Shown here one piece after another: positions 54,739 through 64,000 of a stretch of DNA of 64,000 bases. The translations under genes and the position numbers were made by a program. The stretch is from Macrosoma leucophasiata. Taxonomy: Eukaryota; Arthropoda; Insecta; Lepidoptera; Hedylidae. The notes under the pieces are model-generated. The model did no database searches, was not told the DNA's origin, and saw only the letters and a list, made by a program, of their open reading frames with translations. How positions within the stretch are numbered: position 1 is the first letter of the stretch; each line of letters opens with the position of its first letter. Where the stretch lies: positions 3,293,501 through 3,357,500 of the forward strand of contig JAWQUS010000004.1 of the NCBI GenBank assembly GCA_036365455.1, written 5' to 3'.

Positions 54739-54900
54739 TAGCTGTGGCCGCGACTTCGTCCGCGGGAGAATTTATGATTGTTCAGTATCTACCCGATTTT
54801 GGACAGACAGACAGACAGACCAAAAATTTTAAAAAATGATTATTTTGGTATATGTACCGTGTATACATATTTATGCATTTAGTAAATAGCGGTTATTTTT
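54739..54900 (-). mobile_element. Helitron-like fragment
   Basis: actagctgtggccgcgactt, cgtccgcgggagaatttatg, gttcagtatctacccg, then (gaca)n. This is the same flank type as at 16921 and 57209. Confidence 0.5.
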
Positions 54901-55150
54901 ATATTACAAACAATTTGTATGTGCCATCAACTTCGGTAAGCAAAAACCTTATCACTAAGAGATTAAACTAAGCGCTTAAAGTAAAGGCTAAAACTATCTT
55001 AACGTTAGGGTTACCCTAACGTTATGATAGATTATTGGGTTACCCTTTCCTTGGGTAAAGCTTTTAAAAGGATAATATGGCCGCAAGATATCCTATCGTA
55101 AGGATAAAAATTTAAGGCGCTTTTAAAATTAGCCGCTTATTCGGTCCCTG
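54901..55150. other. Right end of the hAT-like insertion
   Basis: Contains a hairpin taacgttaggg-tta-ccctaacgtta (about 54998-55022) and the subterminal words aggataatatgg and aggataaaaat before the terminal gtccctg. Confidence 0.6.
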
Positions 55151-55547
55151 CTTGCACCTTCAGATTTCCACCTGTTTCGGTCTCTTCAGAATTCTTTATG
55201 CAATGTTAGGTTAACATCACGAGAGGACTGCCAAATCCACTTGTCGCGGTATTTTGATGAGAAGTCCCAAAATTTTTATAGCAATGGGATCATGTCCCTA
55301 CCTACAAGATGGCAAAAGGTTATCGAACAAAATGGTACATACATACTTTAGTTAAATTTAAATAAACTATATTAAAAAATGTTTTGAATTATCTTAAAAA
55401 ATGCGAAGAAACTTTTTCCCCAACCTAATAAGTAAACGCTTGTTTTTTATTTTATTGATTTTTTCTTAATGCCAGTGACAGTTGAGAGAGCGGCTGGAGA
55501 TCCTACTGGGTTTTGGATAGTTTTTGGGTTTTTTTTTTTATTTTTAT

Positions 55548-55852
55548 AACGTAACTTGACGCCTGTTATACCCGAAGAGGAAAGCGGAAGTAAATGCATG
55601 CATTCAAGCATACATGCAAACACCCATGATTCACCGGTTACGTTTTTGGCCCATGTAACAGGTGGCAAACCTGTTGCCATCTCCGGGCACTTTACCAAAC
55701 TCCGAGGTACTGGGAAGCTTCCAGAAAATGGAAAAATCCCAATAGAACCAGATATAAAGGATTTTAAACCGTTATTTCTGATAGTCCCCGACCCGGGAAT
55801 CGAACCCATGACCCCTAGCGTAGGCTTGCTACCACTACGCTACTGAGGCAGA
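55548..55852 (-). mobile_element. tRNA-headed SINE (family A)
   Basis: From the tail (aacgtaacttgacgcctgtt) to the head (accactacgctactgaggca). Body landmarks gtaacaggtggcaaacctg and ttccagaaaatgg are present. It is more diverged than 1089 and 40855. Confidence 0.75.
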
Positions 55853-56944
55853 AATTTTTATACACTTATAAAAATTATAGCGATACTCCATTTAATAGGT
55901 TATCTCCCACGAACTTGCGGGATAATGGTTATATAAAAACAACAGTCATATTTTGTCTTTGCCGCAGATAAAACTTACTAACTACAAGCTCAATAGTAGA
56001 TACCTGTCCTACTTCGTAATAATTTAGTGCTTCTATAAAAAAATATTCATGTTATCACACATAAAGTATCAAAATACACTTATGATTATGAATAATTCAA
56101 CCCTTAGGGAACCTTAACCTGTCATTTAATTAAAAAAAAAGAACATCCCCTCGTCTACCGAATACAAAATCGATTTTTTATGAATACGTTAAAATATCGT
56201 CACTATGATTATAGTGCGCATGATGAATGATCTATAGATCGTTGACAAGCGGTTGTAAGTCTAATTGATCGTATTTTGAGATGATTTGAGTTTTTTTTTT
56301 CATTAATTTAAATATCAATTGATATGAAACGCGATAGGTTAAGGTGATATTAAGGGGTGGTAATTCAACACCAACGTATTTTGATATTATATATATCGTA
56401 TAAGTTTTAAAATTTGAATAAAATCCTCTCTTACCCGACGTTTCGGTGTGTAAGGCAGTTGGGAGTATTGTACACGGGCGAAAATCCGCAAATATTATTT
56501 CTAAAATGTATGAAGGTCGCAAAAACCTGCGAAAATAGTTAAAAAAAAACTTTTTTTAAATTTTTTGCGTATGTAACGTATCACATTCCGAACTGCGAAC
56601 ATACCACTGAAAATCATTTTAGCAACAGAAAGTCGCATCCTACCGGCAACCTACTTTAACCATATCCAGTTAAATTAAAAAAAAAAAAAAACAATAACAC
56701 GACAAATCAAAAGCTACCGGATTACCGGACACAGTTGAGTGACCTCCGGTACTGACCGGGCGTGCATCGTTTTTTTATTCTATTGTTTTGCGTGACCGTT
56801 GTGATGTGGTTCATTTATATTGACTCCGGTAAAGTAGCGGGTATTAGTTGTGTTTTTCGATCGATTCGTTCTAATCGATCAAAGCATATTTTTATTGAAA
56901 GAAAGAAAGGAAGAAATGTAACTTCACGTCTATATCGAACTGTG
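55853..56944. other. No gene seen
   Basis: AT-rich with A and T runs. A small inverted repeat (gatcgatt ... aatcgatc, 56859-56881) precedes the structured segment. Confidence 0.4.
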
Positions 56945-57190
56945 TGCCCCTGGACTCCTCCACTCAGGCGGATGGTACGCCTGGCGTATTGAGTGGTAGG
57001 GGCAGGGACTTTCGAGCAATGGACTTCCCCTAGTCCAACGCCCGAAGGTCCCTGCCCCCTGATCGATCGAGATCGAGATGTCCCGGGCTGGCTGGCGTGC
57101 TGAACACCAGCACGCCAGCCAGCCGGGAACCTCTCGATCACTGATGTTGGTTGGAGCCGAAAGGCTCCGAGGAGGGCTCGGAAACGAGCA
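56945..57190 (+). ncRNA. Candidate structured RNA or foldback: five consecutive hairpins
   Basis: Plus-strand hairpins in order: ccactcaggcg/cgcc...tgagtgg (56960-56996); a 16-bp stem ggggcagggactttcg/cgaaggtccctgcccc with an inner ggact/agtcc (56999-57058); a long stem from gatcgaga/tctcgatc through cccgg and ctggctggcgtgctg (57071-57139); ggagcc-gaaa-ggctcc (57153-57168); gctcg-gaaa-cgagc (57176-57189). The last two are closed by GNRA-type loops. tgcccct (56945) can also pair with aggggca (56998-57004), which would compete with the second hairpin. The segment is strongly GC-rich against AT-rich flanks. Whether it is transcribed is unknown; a transposon end is the main alternative. Confidence 0.35.
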
Positions 57191-57204
57191 ACTGATGTGT
57201 GTGT

Positions 57205-57420
57205 CGTGTCACGACTTCGCCCGCGTGAGAATTTATGATTGTTCAGTATCTACCCGGACGAAGTCGTGGGCGCAGGTAGTATAAAAGTAGCCTAAGTTAC
57301 TCTCTATTATATACTCTATGTTATATCTGTCAAAATCGGTCCAGCCGTTCCCAAGATTAGCCCCGCCAAACAGACTGACAGACAGACAAAAATTGTAAAA
57401 ATATTTGTTTGGTATATGTA
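57205..57420. mobile_element. Helitron-like miniature with opposed ends
   Basis: cacgacttcgcccgcgtgag and ccggacgaagtcgtgggcgc form an inverted pair, followed by agtagcctaagttactctc, aaaatcggtccagccgttcc and (gaca)n. The arrangement is like 9061-9310. Confidence 0.5.
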
Positions 57421-57811
57421 TCGTGTATACATACTCATACATATGCATTTAGTAAAAAACGGTTATTTTTATATTACAAACAGATACTCCAATTTTATTT
57501 ATTTGCATATATATATATTTGTTTATACATATTTATACATTTTTTAATCAAAAGTATAAGGTTTGTAGACTAAAAGACACGTTCACAGCTGGACAAAGCG
57601 TTCCCCAAAGACACCCACGACGACCCGGTTTGTCCAGCGGTGTGAGATGACCGTTTGATTCGAAGGCTCGCACGTTTGACCTACAGATATTTGTTTCGGT
57701 TCTAGGTGTTTGTGTATGTGTACCACAGCACGACACACATTTATACTTAGTTTGGGGCTGTGAGTGCAAGCGTATATTTTTTTATTTTTTACCCACAACA
57801 GTGTTGTGCGT
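57421..57811. other. No gene seen
   Basis: AT-rich, with tttatacata simple-sequence runs; nothing supported. Confidence 0.4.
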
Positions 57812-58020
57812 CAGGGGAGAAAATGCCATAATCGCCACGCTTGGCATACGGATTGGCGATCGCAGTGACTGGAGTTTTATCGTGGAAGGCGGCTGCTCCT
57901 GCCATGTTAGTGTCTTTCCTACCGCTCTATGGAACATAGTGAACAATGGCGGAAAAACTATTCCAGGTTGAACCGCCATTGTTCGGTTGACTAACTGAAC
58001 TTTTTTACTTTTCTCCATAG
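57812..58020 (-). repeat. Dispersed repeat family C with hairpin
   Basis: cataatcgccacgcttggca, gattggcgatcgcagtgact and gaacaatggcgg...ccgccattgttc are present. The last pair is a 12-bp inverted repeat (about 57952-57984) not seen in other copies. Confidence 0.55.
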
Positions 58021-58534
58021 TAAAGAGTCCAACATATCTCACGAGGAAACACGAAAAAGTTTTTTTTTTACACGAATCTTTTTTTTTCTATTATATTATA
58101 TGTATTACCTTAATTCAAGCAAACTATAATATGACCCGTAAATGTTTATTGTGGAGAAATACATTAGTTTACATATTATAAAAAAAAAAATAAAACGGTT
58201 GTACAATTTTTCTGTGTTAAGCAAACTTCCGCGTCACAATAAACCAAGAAACATGAAAAGGTATAAATTTTCATTTGCATCAATTTATTTGTTAAGTTAT
58301 TGTAAAGTTCCTCAAGTTGGAAGCGATATCGCTGGACATTATGCAGACGTCGAAACTTTCATAGTACTGTAAAAACTTCGCTAAACGGGAATCGTATTTC
58401 GAATAAGGTTCCGTATTTATTTCTTATTTTGATGATATGAAAAAAAATATTTAAATGTAATAAACAAACAATAAGACTGAATTATCCGGTTATCTGCAGA
58501 ATCGGATATATTATAATCACTGGTGGGATCGTTT
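58021..58534. other. No feature seen
   Basis: AT-rich spacer; short open frames only. Confidence 0.4.
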
Positions 58535-58848
58535 AACTACCTCAGTAGCGTAGTGGTAGCAGGCCACTACTACTACGCTGGGGGTCCTGGGTTCGATTCC
58601 CGGGTCGGGGACTATCAGAGATAACGGTTTAAAACCCTTTATCTCTGGTTCTATTGAGATTTTTCCATTTTCTGGAATCTTCCCAGTACCTCGGTAGGCT
58701 AGGTAGGTAGGTAGGTTCACCACATGTTACATGGGCCAACACGTAACCGGCGAGTCGTGAGTGTTTGCATGTATGCTTGAATGCATGCATTTACCTTTAT
58801 TTTATTGCCTCTACCTACCCCTTCGGGAATTACAGGCGTGAAGTTACT
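58535..58848 (+). mobile_element. tRNA-headed SINE (family A) with ggta microsatellite
   Basis: Head ctcagtagcgtagtggtagc and box B ggttcgattcccgg, end ggcgtgaagttactgg. A (ggta)n expansion (58692-58717) and an inserted tttattttattg lie inside it. Confidence 0.8.
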
Positions 58849-58849
58849 G

Positions 58850-58975
58850 GTGGGATAACTCCAGAGACGGAAATGTACGGCCCTGTAATTCTGGTACAGA
58901 GGTACAACAGCTTGGACCTCAGGAGTAGCAACGTATCTACATTGATATCTCTGGTTTGTATGTAGGTGTTTTTGT
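58850..58975 (+). mobile_element. Bm1-like SINE, internally deleted
   Basis: ctggtgggataactccagag is joined to gtacggccctgtaattctgg, then acctcaggagtagcaacgta. Its start is fused to the end of the family A SINE. Confidence 0.6.
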
Positions 58976-59861
58976 TTATAGAGATGAGTCACCAAAATGT
59001 TTGTAGGCGCATGACTTCCGAACGACTGCACCAAATTGGATAAATCTTTCTTTCATGTATACGTTATTATCAGGAAATTAAAAAAAATATTTTAAAAATA
59101 TGGTGGAATGAAGTTTGCCTGTAGTCAACTAGATTTATTATGAAGGCTTAATGAAATTCCAGTTTTAAAAAAGGTCGTTACGGCGTTTACGACCTTTTTT
59201 AAAAATATGTTTTTCTCATTTAATTTATTCTTATTTCATTTAATTTACATTTTATTCTAGGAAGCCGATGGAACCCTAAAACAGAGCGCGCCAGATGTTC
59301 CCGACCTACGTCAACGGCACGCCCCAGTCTCACAAACGTAGCGCCGTCTGAAAATAACACGAATAGTAAACAAATCTGTTTACTATTGCTTTGTTATTGT
59401 TATAACTTGTTATTGTTATACTTTGTTATTGTTATCGTTTCTTTGTTGTGCCGCGAATGAGGTGGTGTCAGTGTTTTGTGGTTTTAATTGGTTTTTACGT
59501 TCGTTTTAAATCGGTTTGTCTTTTTGTTTGAGTTCAATCCTATGTTTAACCGTCAGAATTTATCTGCATTTTTTTCGACGTGTCAGTATACCTTTAATAA
59601 CTATCACCACATTCGGGAGTTAAATTTTTAATTATTATTTTTAAAAACCACTGCCAGTAGGCAGTGTTCTTTTAATCCCCTATTTTTTCGACTTTTTAAT
59701 CTGATTTAACGCACAACTCCGCACTAGATAAAATATAACTCTACGTCGTGGGTCGTAACCAAAAATCTCATCAACACGCAACCCCGCAGACCTGTACAAC
59801 AACAAAACAAATATCTATAGGCTATACGATCATGCATATTTGTCGCGGTGTGGGTATCGAA
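58976..59861. other. No gene confirmed; short hairpin
   Basis: aaaaaaggtcgt/acgacctttttt (59167-59178 and 59189-59200) forms a 12-bp stem. An acceptor-like ttttattctag (59252-59262) precedes 27 open codons ending in TAG, but no partner exon is visible. Confidence 0.35.
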
Positions 59862-60222
59862 CCATTATCTAATCTATCTGCCCCCAAATGGTAGTGTTCA
59901 AACTTCAAAATATCGTGTTCCGGTTATATGGTAATGCAGGTATGGCCCCATAACTATTACAGCAACCGCAACTGAATTCTCAGAGTTCTCAGCAACGCAT
60001 CTGCATTTTGACCTCTGGTTGTTGTATAGATATCTATAAAGGTACTTCAATCATCATTTAACAGACGAGGGTAGACGAGGCACGAGAGGTATGGTCAGGA
60101 CCGGGATATCTGGCGCTCTACAGTCTCTTCCTACTGCGTTAGGGACCTTGCGTGAAGATACGTACATCACTTAACATCCATGAGAACTGCATGATTGTAT
60201 GCCACCTTCGTTACATAAAAAA
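59862..60222 (+). mobile_element. Old Bm1-like SINE split by a retrotransposon fragment
   Basis: Body words ggtagtgttcaaact, cgtgttccggttatatggta and gcatctgcattttgacctct run to 60063. The tail resumes at 60166 (atcacttaacatccatgaga) and ends ccttcgttacataaaaaaa. Between them lies the fragment at 60064-60165. Confidence 0.65.
60064..60165 (+). pseudogene. Retrotransposon 3' fragment inserted in a SINE
   Basis: 102 bp matching the last coding part of the family at 46622-47060 (gtagacgaggcacgagagg, gggatatctggcgctctac, then gcgtgaagata). Imperfect 11-bp duplication: atcatttaaca (60053-60063) and atcacttaaca (60166-60176). Confidence 0.6.
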
Positions 60223-60757
60223 AATACAAGTGTATATTGTGTAACTTGAAGTCCATCTCACTAAAAAATAATGAAAATTTTGAACGCAATGTATTTAAAA
60301 ATACAAATAATTAATGAAACAATACAAACCAAACTACATGACCCGAACGCCAAAGCAATATTCAAGTACGAAAAGATCATCGCAAATAAGTCGAATTTAC
60401 AATTGCAATCACGCACAAACACAATCGGTCAATCGCCCACAACCATAGATGGTGGATGTCCACGGCGCATACAAATAAGATTATGAGAAAGACTGTTTTG
60501 TTTTGATCAAAATATCAATGACTTAAGCCAAAGATGGTGTGGTAAACATTAATGGACGTACGTATGCAGGAGGTGCTGGTGTTTGTTATTCTTCGGACGT
60601 GTCTCAGTCCTGATGGCATAGTGGTTGCAAGCCGCTTCTAGTGAGGTCTAGAATTCTATCCCCGAGCCGGAGAGTAAATGTTTTTATGCAGCTTACATTC
60701 CAGGGCCGGAAGAGCAAACAAATTTAATTACTCCCCATTATTTTGCGTACGTTTGGG
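60223..60757. other. No gene; possible tRNA-like remnant
   Basis: tcctgatggcatagtggttg ... ctagaattctatccccgagc (about 60609-60670) has box A/box B-like words, heavily decayed. Confidence 0.3.
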
Positions 60758-60965
60758 GCAGAGCAGTTCTCGAGTGACGACCGCGAACCAGAAAACGAAG
60801 CGTAGGCAGGCCCCCCACAAGATGGACCGACGAACTGGTGAAGGTCGCGGGCAATCGCTGGATGAGGGCGGCCCAGGACCGTTCATTGTGGCATTCTTTG
60901 GGGGAGTCCTTTGTTCAGCAGTGGACGTCTTTTAGCTGAAATGATGATTTTGATGATTTTGCCTT
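60758..60965 (+). pseudogene. 3' end of an RTE-type non-LTR retrotransposon
   Basis: One frame gives RAVLE, a stop (TGA for the expected Trp), then RPRTRKRSVGRPPTRW, TDELVKVAGNRWMRAAQDRS and HSLGESFVQQWTSFS ending at TGA 60937-60939. This is the familiar C-terminus of RTE-type proteins in insects. The tail gctgaaatgatgatttt follows. Only the last 60 or so codons are kept and the nonsense change marks it as dead. Its last bases (cagcagtggacgtcttt) are shared by family C and the chimeric SINE, suggesting they borrow its machinery. Confidence 0.75.
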
Positions 60966-61025
60966 TGCACGTTTAAAATCTGCTAACCAATTTTGGTTAT
61001 TTAAACATAGACGTGATCGAAACGC

Positions 61026-61145
61026 GCATGGCCCCGTGTCTGGTCTAGATTGGAAGCGATCTACTCGATTAAGCGATACGGGGGTCGTGTCGGGTGTGTG
61101 ATGGGTGACCGCTAGTGGCAAATTAAAACACCCGGTGGCACCCGG
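61026..61145 (+). mobile_element. 5S-rRNA-headed SINE, head only
   Basis: gcgcatggccccgtgtctgg to ggtgaccgctagtggcaaat; then a short cacccggtggcacccggtg duplication and a C run. The body is absent. Confidence 0.6.
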
Positions 61146-61176
61146 TGCGTCTCCCCCCCCCATAGCTACGTCACCG

Positions 61177-61400
61177 TTTTTATGTAATGATTGTAAATAT
61201 TGAGCGCACGGTACATGGACGACAAGTGAATATTGCAGCCTATATTGTCAACAAAAACCAGAGGTTACCTAATTCTGTTTCGGTTCAACTCCTGAATGCC
61301 TTTGTCTGAGTTTACCATTGCTACCGAAATTACTTGGCCATACATTACCTATACCATTGCGCGGTAGATATATTAGATAATGCGATTCACGTGTACGCAG
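61177..61400 (-). mobile_element. Old Bm1-like SINE
   Basis: From tttttatgtaatgattgtaa through attgcagcctatattgtc and ggccatacattacc to attagataatgcg. Strongly diverged. Confidence 0.5.
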
Positions 61401-61440
61401 AACCCAAGTGTCAAAATGTAGATGCGTAACCAACCCCTAA

Positions 61441-61842
61441 GCAGACTGCGGACACTGCCAAAATTCCATACAAATCAGTGACGTGTATTTATACATACAC
61501 CTGTGTGCGTAGCACGAAGAGAATACTAAACGTCTCCCATAAAAGGGGAGGAGGATGGGTATGTATGTATCTTCACGCCAGGTCCCTAACGGGGTAGGCA
61601 GGGAGTGTAGAGCGCCAGACATCCCGGTTCTGACAAACCTCTCGTGCCTCGTCTACCTTCATCATTCTCTTCATACATGCACGCCGATTCCTAAGACTTT
61701 TGACCCCACCATCAGACAGAACTCGACCTATTTGGTCATGGTCTCTGCAACCATCCACATTCGCATGGGATGGGTGAGGCGGGGAAATCGGGCGGCACGT
61801 CGAAGTGTACATTCTATACGTAGTATTACTACATATTCTTTG
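61441..61842 (+). repeat. Dispersed repeat family D with inserted fragment
   Basis: cagactgcggacactgccaa, gcgtagcacgaagagaatac and ataaaaggggaggaggatgg, then after the insert gggcggcacgtcgaagtgta and ctatacgtagtattactaca. Confidence 0.6.
61561..61767 (-). pseudogene. Retrotransposon 3' fragment inserted in family D
   Basis: 207 bp. The minus strand encodes DQIGRVLSDGGVKSLRNRRA, CMKRMMKVDEAREVC and WRSTLPAYPVRDLA then a stop, with a (catacata)-type tail. The octamer ggatgggt is duplicated at 61553-61560 and 61768-61775. The sequence is about as close to the 46.8-kb arms as those are to each other. Confidence 0.7.
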
Positions 61843-63023
61843 CCTTAGGTGTTGTCTTTGTGATAGTTATTACGGGCCATACACCATCTAACCGGAACAC
61901 GATAGTGCTGAGCCCTTTGGCACAATACAAATATGAACAATATGGAAATTACGTACAAAATCTTCGGAACGGCACACATACACAAACTTGCGCATCGACG
62001 CTTGAGTAGCTTGCGTCTCACTACTGCAGCACCGCGAGAACCACTTAGGAGCCTCGTCGATGCGCATGTTTGTGTGAGTGTGCCGTTTCAACGTTTTGTG
62101 CGTAGTTTTCATAGTGTTCATATTTGTACTGTGCCTTTGGCGGCAGATAGGTTAAGTTATGCGGTGGTGCTTACGCCCTTGTACCAGTACTCGCTCGATA
62201 AAGTTCACTCACAATCAGTCATCCCAATAACTAGAAAAGGATTGCGTTTGTAATTAGAACATTCAAAGACCATAATGTCGGCAATAAGCGCCTGTAACAT
62301 CGTCCAACTTGTCGGCGTTCTGTGACGCTAAACGGTGGGTCCCGACTTCGAATTCTTCGAATAACTCCACAAATGCCTGTTTGTATTTTAATTTAATTTA
62401 TTGACTGTAATTTGTGGTAGTTTTAAAAGAAAAAAAAAACGGCCAATTCTCATTCAGACTCATGCATCGAAGGTTCCGTACAAACCTATAGGTGTGTAAA
62501 AAATGTTTTATTATATGAAGTAACTAAATATTTACGGTTTTCGCAATTTTTCCTTTATTTGTGCTATAAGATATTGCTTTGTACCAAATTTCAAGATTCT
62601 GAGTTCACTGGAAGTACCCTGTAGATTTTGAATTGAAGAATTTGCGCCATAAATGGCTGTATCTTTTGATTAAGTTGGCTTAATAGTAAAATTTTTATTA
62701 CTATTTACAACTCAAAGGGACAGTGCAACTGAGTATTTGATATGAATTTCTGCTTAATACCTCCCCGCGTTCCTGAGAAAAAGGGTCTTGATAGACAGAC
62801 GGACGGATGGACGGACAACAAAGTGATCCTATAGCCCTTTTTTACTTGAGAGGTACGGTACCCTAAAAAGGGCTAGTTCTTTTTCTTTTTGAGTTCATGT
62901 GAAAACTTTTAAGTGGAGTTCTTGTTGCATTCTTAAGTTTATGGTGAGAAAGCAAAGAGTTGATTTTGATCGTTTGTGCCAAGAGTTATCTATTTAAAAA
63001 TATCGAAGTTAAGAAGTTTACTG
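61843..63023. other. Old SINE pieces and unassigned DNA
   Basis: 61858-61920 (minus, ccggaacacgatagtgctga) and 62145-62185 resemble Bm1-like SINE parts. A pair of inverted words (gaacaatatggaaattacgt ... tagttttcatagtgttcata) bounds 61930-62130, where two opposed cgcatcgacg/cgtcgatgcg words also occur. 62780-62876 has (ggac)n and ggtaccctaaaaa. Confidence 0.35.
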
Positions 63024-63145
63024 TCTAAGTAGATAGTCTAGTGATAATAGGCCATAGCAGCAAAGCATAGGATTATTTATTTTTTCCGAAATATCCCAAT
63101 GCTACTCTCCAAGTTTTGGAATGTACCCGGAGATGTCAAAGTGTC
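63024..63145 (+). mobile_element. tRNA-headed SINE (family A), decayed
   Basis: agatagtctagtgataatag (box A-like), then atatcccaatgct and gttttggaatgtacccggag with atgtcaaa follow family A order. Confidence 0.45.
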
Positions 63146-63214
63146 GATTTCTATTTTGATATAAAATATTTAGGTAGCGTCGTGTCGTGCAACCCCATCG
63201 CCACTAGCGGATGA

Positions 63215-63470
63215 ATTTTTTTCGAGTGGAAGAGAATCCTTCAGCTGGTGTCAGTCAACCGAACAATGGCGGTCTCAACCATTCCAATGGCGCGATAGTA
63301 AATGCAATAACGTAAGATGAGCAACAGCGTCCAGCGATAAATCTACCATTGCGATCGCCAATCCGCATGCCAAGCGTGGAAATAATGGAATATCCCCCTT
63401 TTAGCAAGGCTTTTTTCAGCAGTGGACGTCTTTCGGCTGAAACGATGATAATGATGATGACCTATAGGCT
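63215..63470 (+). repeat. Dispersed repeat family C with intact RTE-like tail
   Basis: agtggaagagaatccttcag, ccgaacaatggcggtctcaa, attgcgatcgccaatccgca, then aaggcttttttcagcagtgg, acgtctttcggctgaaac and gatgataatgatgatgacc. This copy shows the family's 3' end best. Confidence 0.6.
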
Positions 63471-63532
63471 GCAGTTTTTACTTACCATCAATGTGAACTT
63501 GTTTGTGCACCATCATTATATTAAAAAAAAAA
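63463..63532 (+). mobile_element. Bm1-like SINE tail
   Basis: ctataggctgcagtttttac, catcaatgtgaacttg and catcattatattaaaaaaaaa, directly after family C. Confidence 0.55.
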
Positions 63533-64000
63533 CTTATTTGCATTACACTTTTAAAAACAATCTGACATCAAACAATGGAGTATGTGATTGAAATAATCAA
63601 GCAAATGATTCTCAAACACTACGAGGCTAAGACCGATAATTCAGGAATATATCGCTAATAATAAACCGTAAACAAACTCAAAGGCAGCGAACATTGAAAG
63701 CCAGTTTGTGTAATGTCATGGTCCTATTTAAAAGCGTACCCGATGTAAAGAATACGCGTGACGAAAAATTGCATTTTTTTACAGTAGGGAGTTGCTTTTT
63801 GGGTTTCGTAAAGGAAATATCTCTGTCGGTCCATTGATCACAGTCGATTTTGGTGGTACATAATTATACAACATAGCAAATTTAAGTATGTGGAACTTCG
63901 TGGGATCGAGTCCGACTAAAACTGGTCCCTTTTTATGACATCTGGTTTCTAGTGAAATTTTGAATATTAACAAAATAGTAAAAGTCCTTAGGAGGACTAG
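63533..64000. other. No feature seen
   Basis: AT-rich window end without a supported gene or repeat. Confidence 0.4.

Larger units (their letters stand above)
51550..55150. mobile_element. hAT-like insertion with nested elements
   Basis: Ends cagggactgg and, inverted, cagggaccga. The octamer cttgcacc is duplicated at 51542-51549 and 55151-55158. Eight-base duplication and CAGGG ends fit hAT. Subterminal aggataaa/ttatcctt words recur at both ends. No hAT transposase is visible in the 3,601 bp, which instead hold a degenerate tandem repeat, a hairpin, mariner 3, family D, a Bm1-like SINE and a Helitron-like piece. Without mariner 3 and the SINE the element would be about 2 kb. Confidence 0.85.
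50733..55351 (+). pseudogene. mariner transposase (interrupted)
   Basis: The reading starts at the same MSESNEKIRY as in the other copies. A 16-bp loss after VSVRV (about 50857) shifts frame. The second frame from about 50948 runs through the first two catalytic Asp (DDEKW, HHDNARPH) to YSPDLAP, where the hAT-like element cuts the gene two codons before the third catalytic Asp. The rest, from the SDFHLF-equivalent to the stop at 55349-55351, is on the far side. It is inactive. Confidence 0.88.
50554..55425 (+). mobile_element. mariner element 2, split by a 3.6-kb insertion
   Basis: Left end agttggggaaaaagtctttt after TA, right end ...gaaactttttccccaacc before TA. The two parts are 50554-51549 and 55159-55425, together about 1.26 kb, the normal length. 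Between them lies the hAT-like insertion and one copy of its duplicated octamer. Confidence 0.9.

Noticed and set aside
59262..59343. Terminal exon after a good acceptor-like tract (27 codons then TAG)
   Set aside because: Too short to test, no partner exon and no polyadenylation signal seen. The ggaaccctaaaa word also occurs at transposon ends.

Overview
The window looks like intergenic or intronic DNA from a moth or butterfly (Lepidoptera). It is AT-rich. It carries about 30 full, partial or deleted copies of a Bm1-like SINE of about 285 bp. It also holds an R4/Dong-clade retrotransposon in a (TAA)n tract, mariner elements, Helitron-like termini of the lepidopteran type and a 5S-rRNA-headed SINE. 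No bacterial or viral gene organisation is visible. All family names come from recalled family features; no database search was possible.

The only complete long open reading frame with protein-level support is the 1,204-codon R4/Dong polyprotein (41967-45581, minus). The only stretch that looks like host coding sequence is one internal exon (18994-19316, minus). It is open across 107 codons and bounded by an AG acceptor and a GTAAGG donor. The host gene it belongs to is not recognised.

Layout. 0-16 kb: scattered SINEs (Bm1-like, tRNA-headed, 5S-headed), a tRNA-like foldback, the 3' end of a LINE and several MITEs with clear terminal inverted repeats. 16.9-18.2 kb: a 15-bp GC-rich minisatellite of about 75 units inside a Helitron-like remnant. 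18.4-20 kb: the candidate exon between two 5S-headed SINEs. 20.9-30.8 kb: mostly featureless AT-rich DNA with a second tRNA-like foldback. 30.8-32.1 kb: a defective mariner. 33-41 kb: SINE-rich DNA with a 66-bp tandem repeat and a 305-bp tandem array of a tRNA-headed repeat flanked by a 12-bp target duplication. 41.5-45.7 kb: a 5S-headed SINE whose (ATT)n tail hosts the R4/Dong element. 46.6-48.3 kb: an inverted pair of retrotransposon fragments and a chimeric SINE. 50.5-55.4 kb: a three-level nest, a mariner split by a 3.6-kb hAT-like insertion (8-bp target duplication) that itself holds a second mariner, a SINE and other repeats. 55.5-64 kb: more SINEs, an RTE-type LINE end, two short retrotransposon 3' fragments with target duplications, and a 250-bp segment predicted to fold into at least five consecutive hairpins.

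The elements do not form a pathway. What can be read is the order of insertion and the dependence of short elements on longer ones: SINEs sharing tail sequences with LINEs, R4/Dong using a SINE tail as target, and hAT-like and mariner elements nesting.
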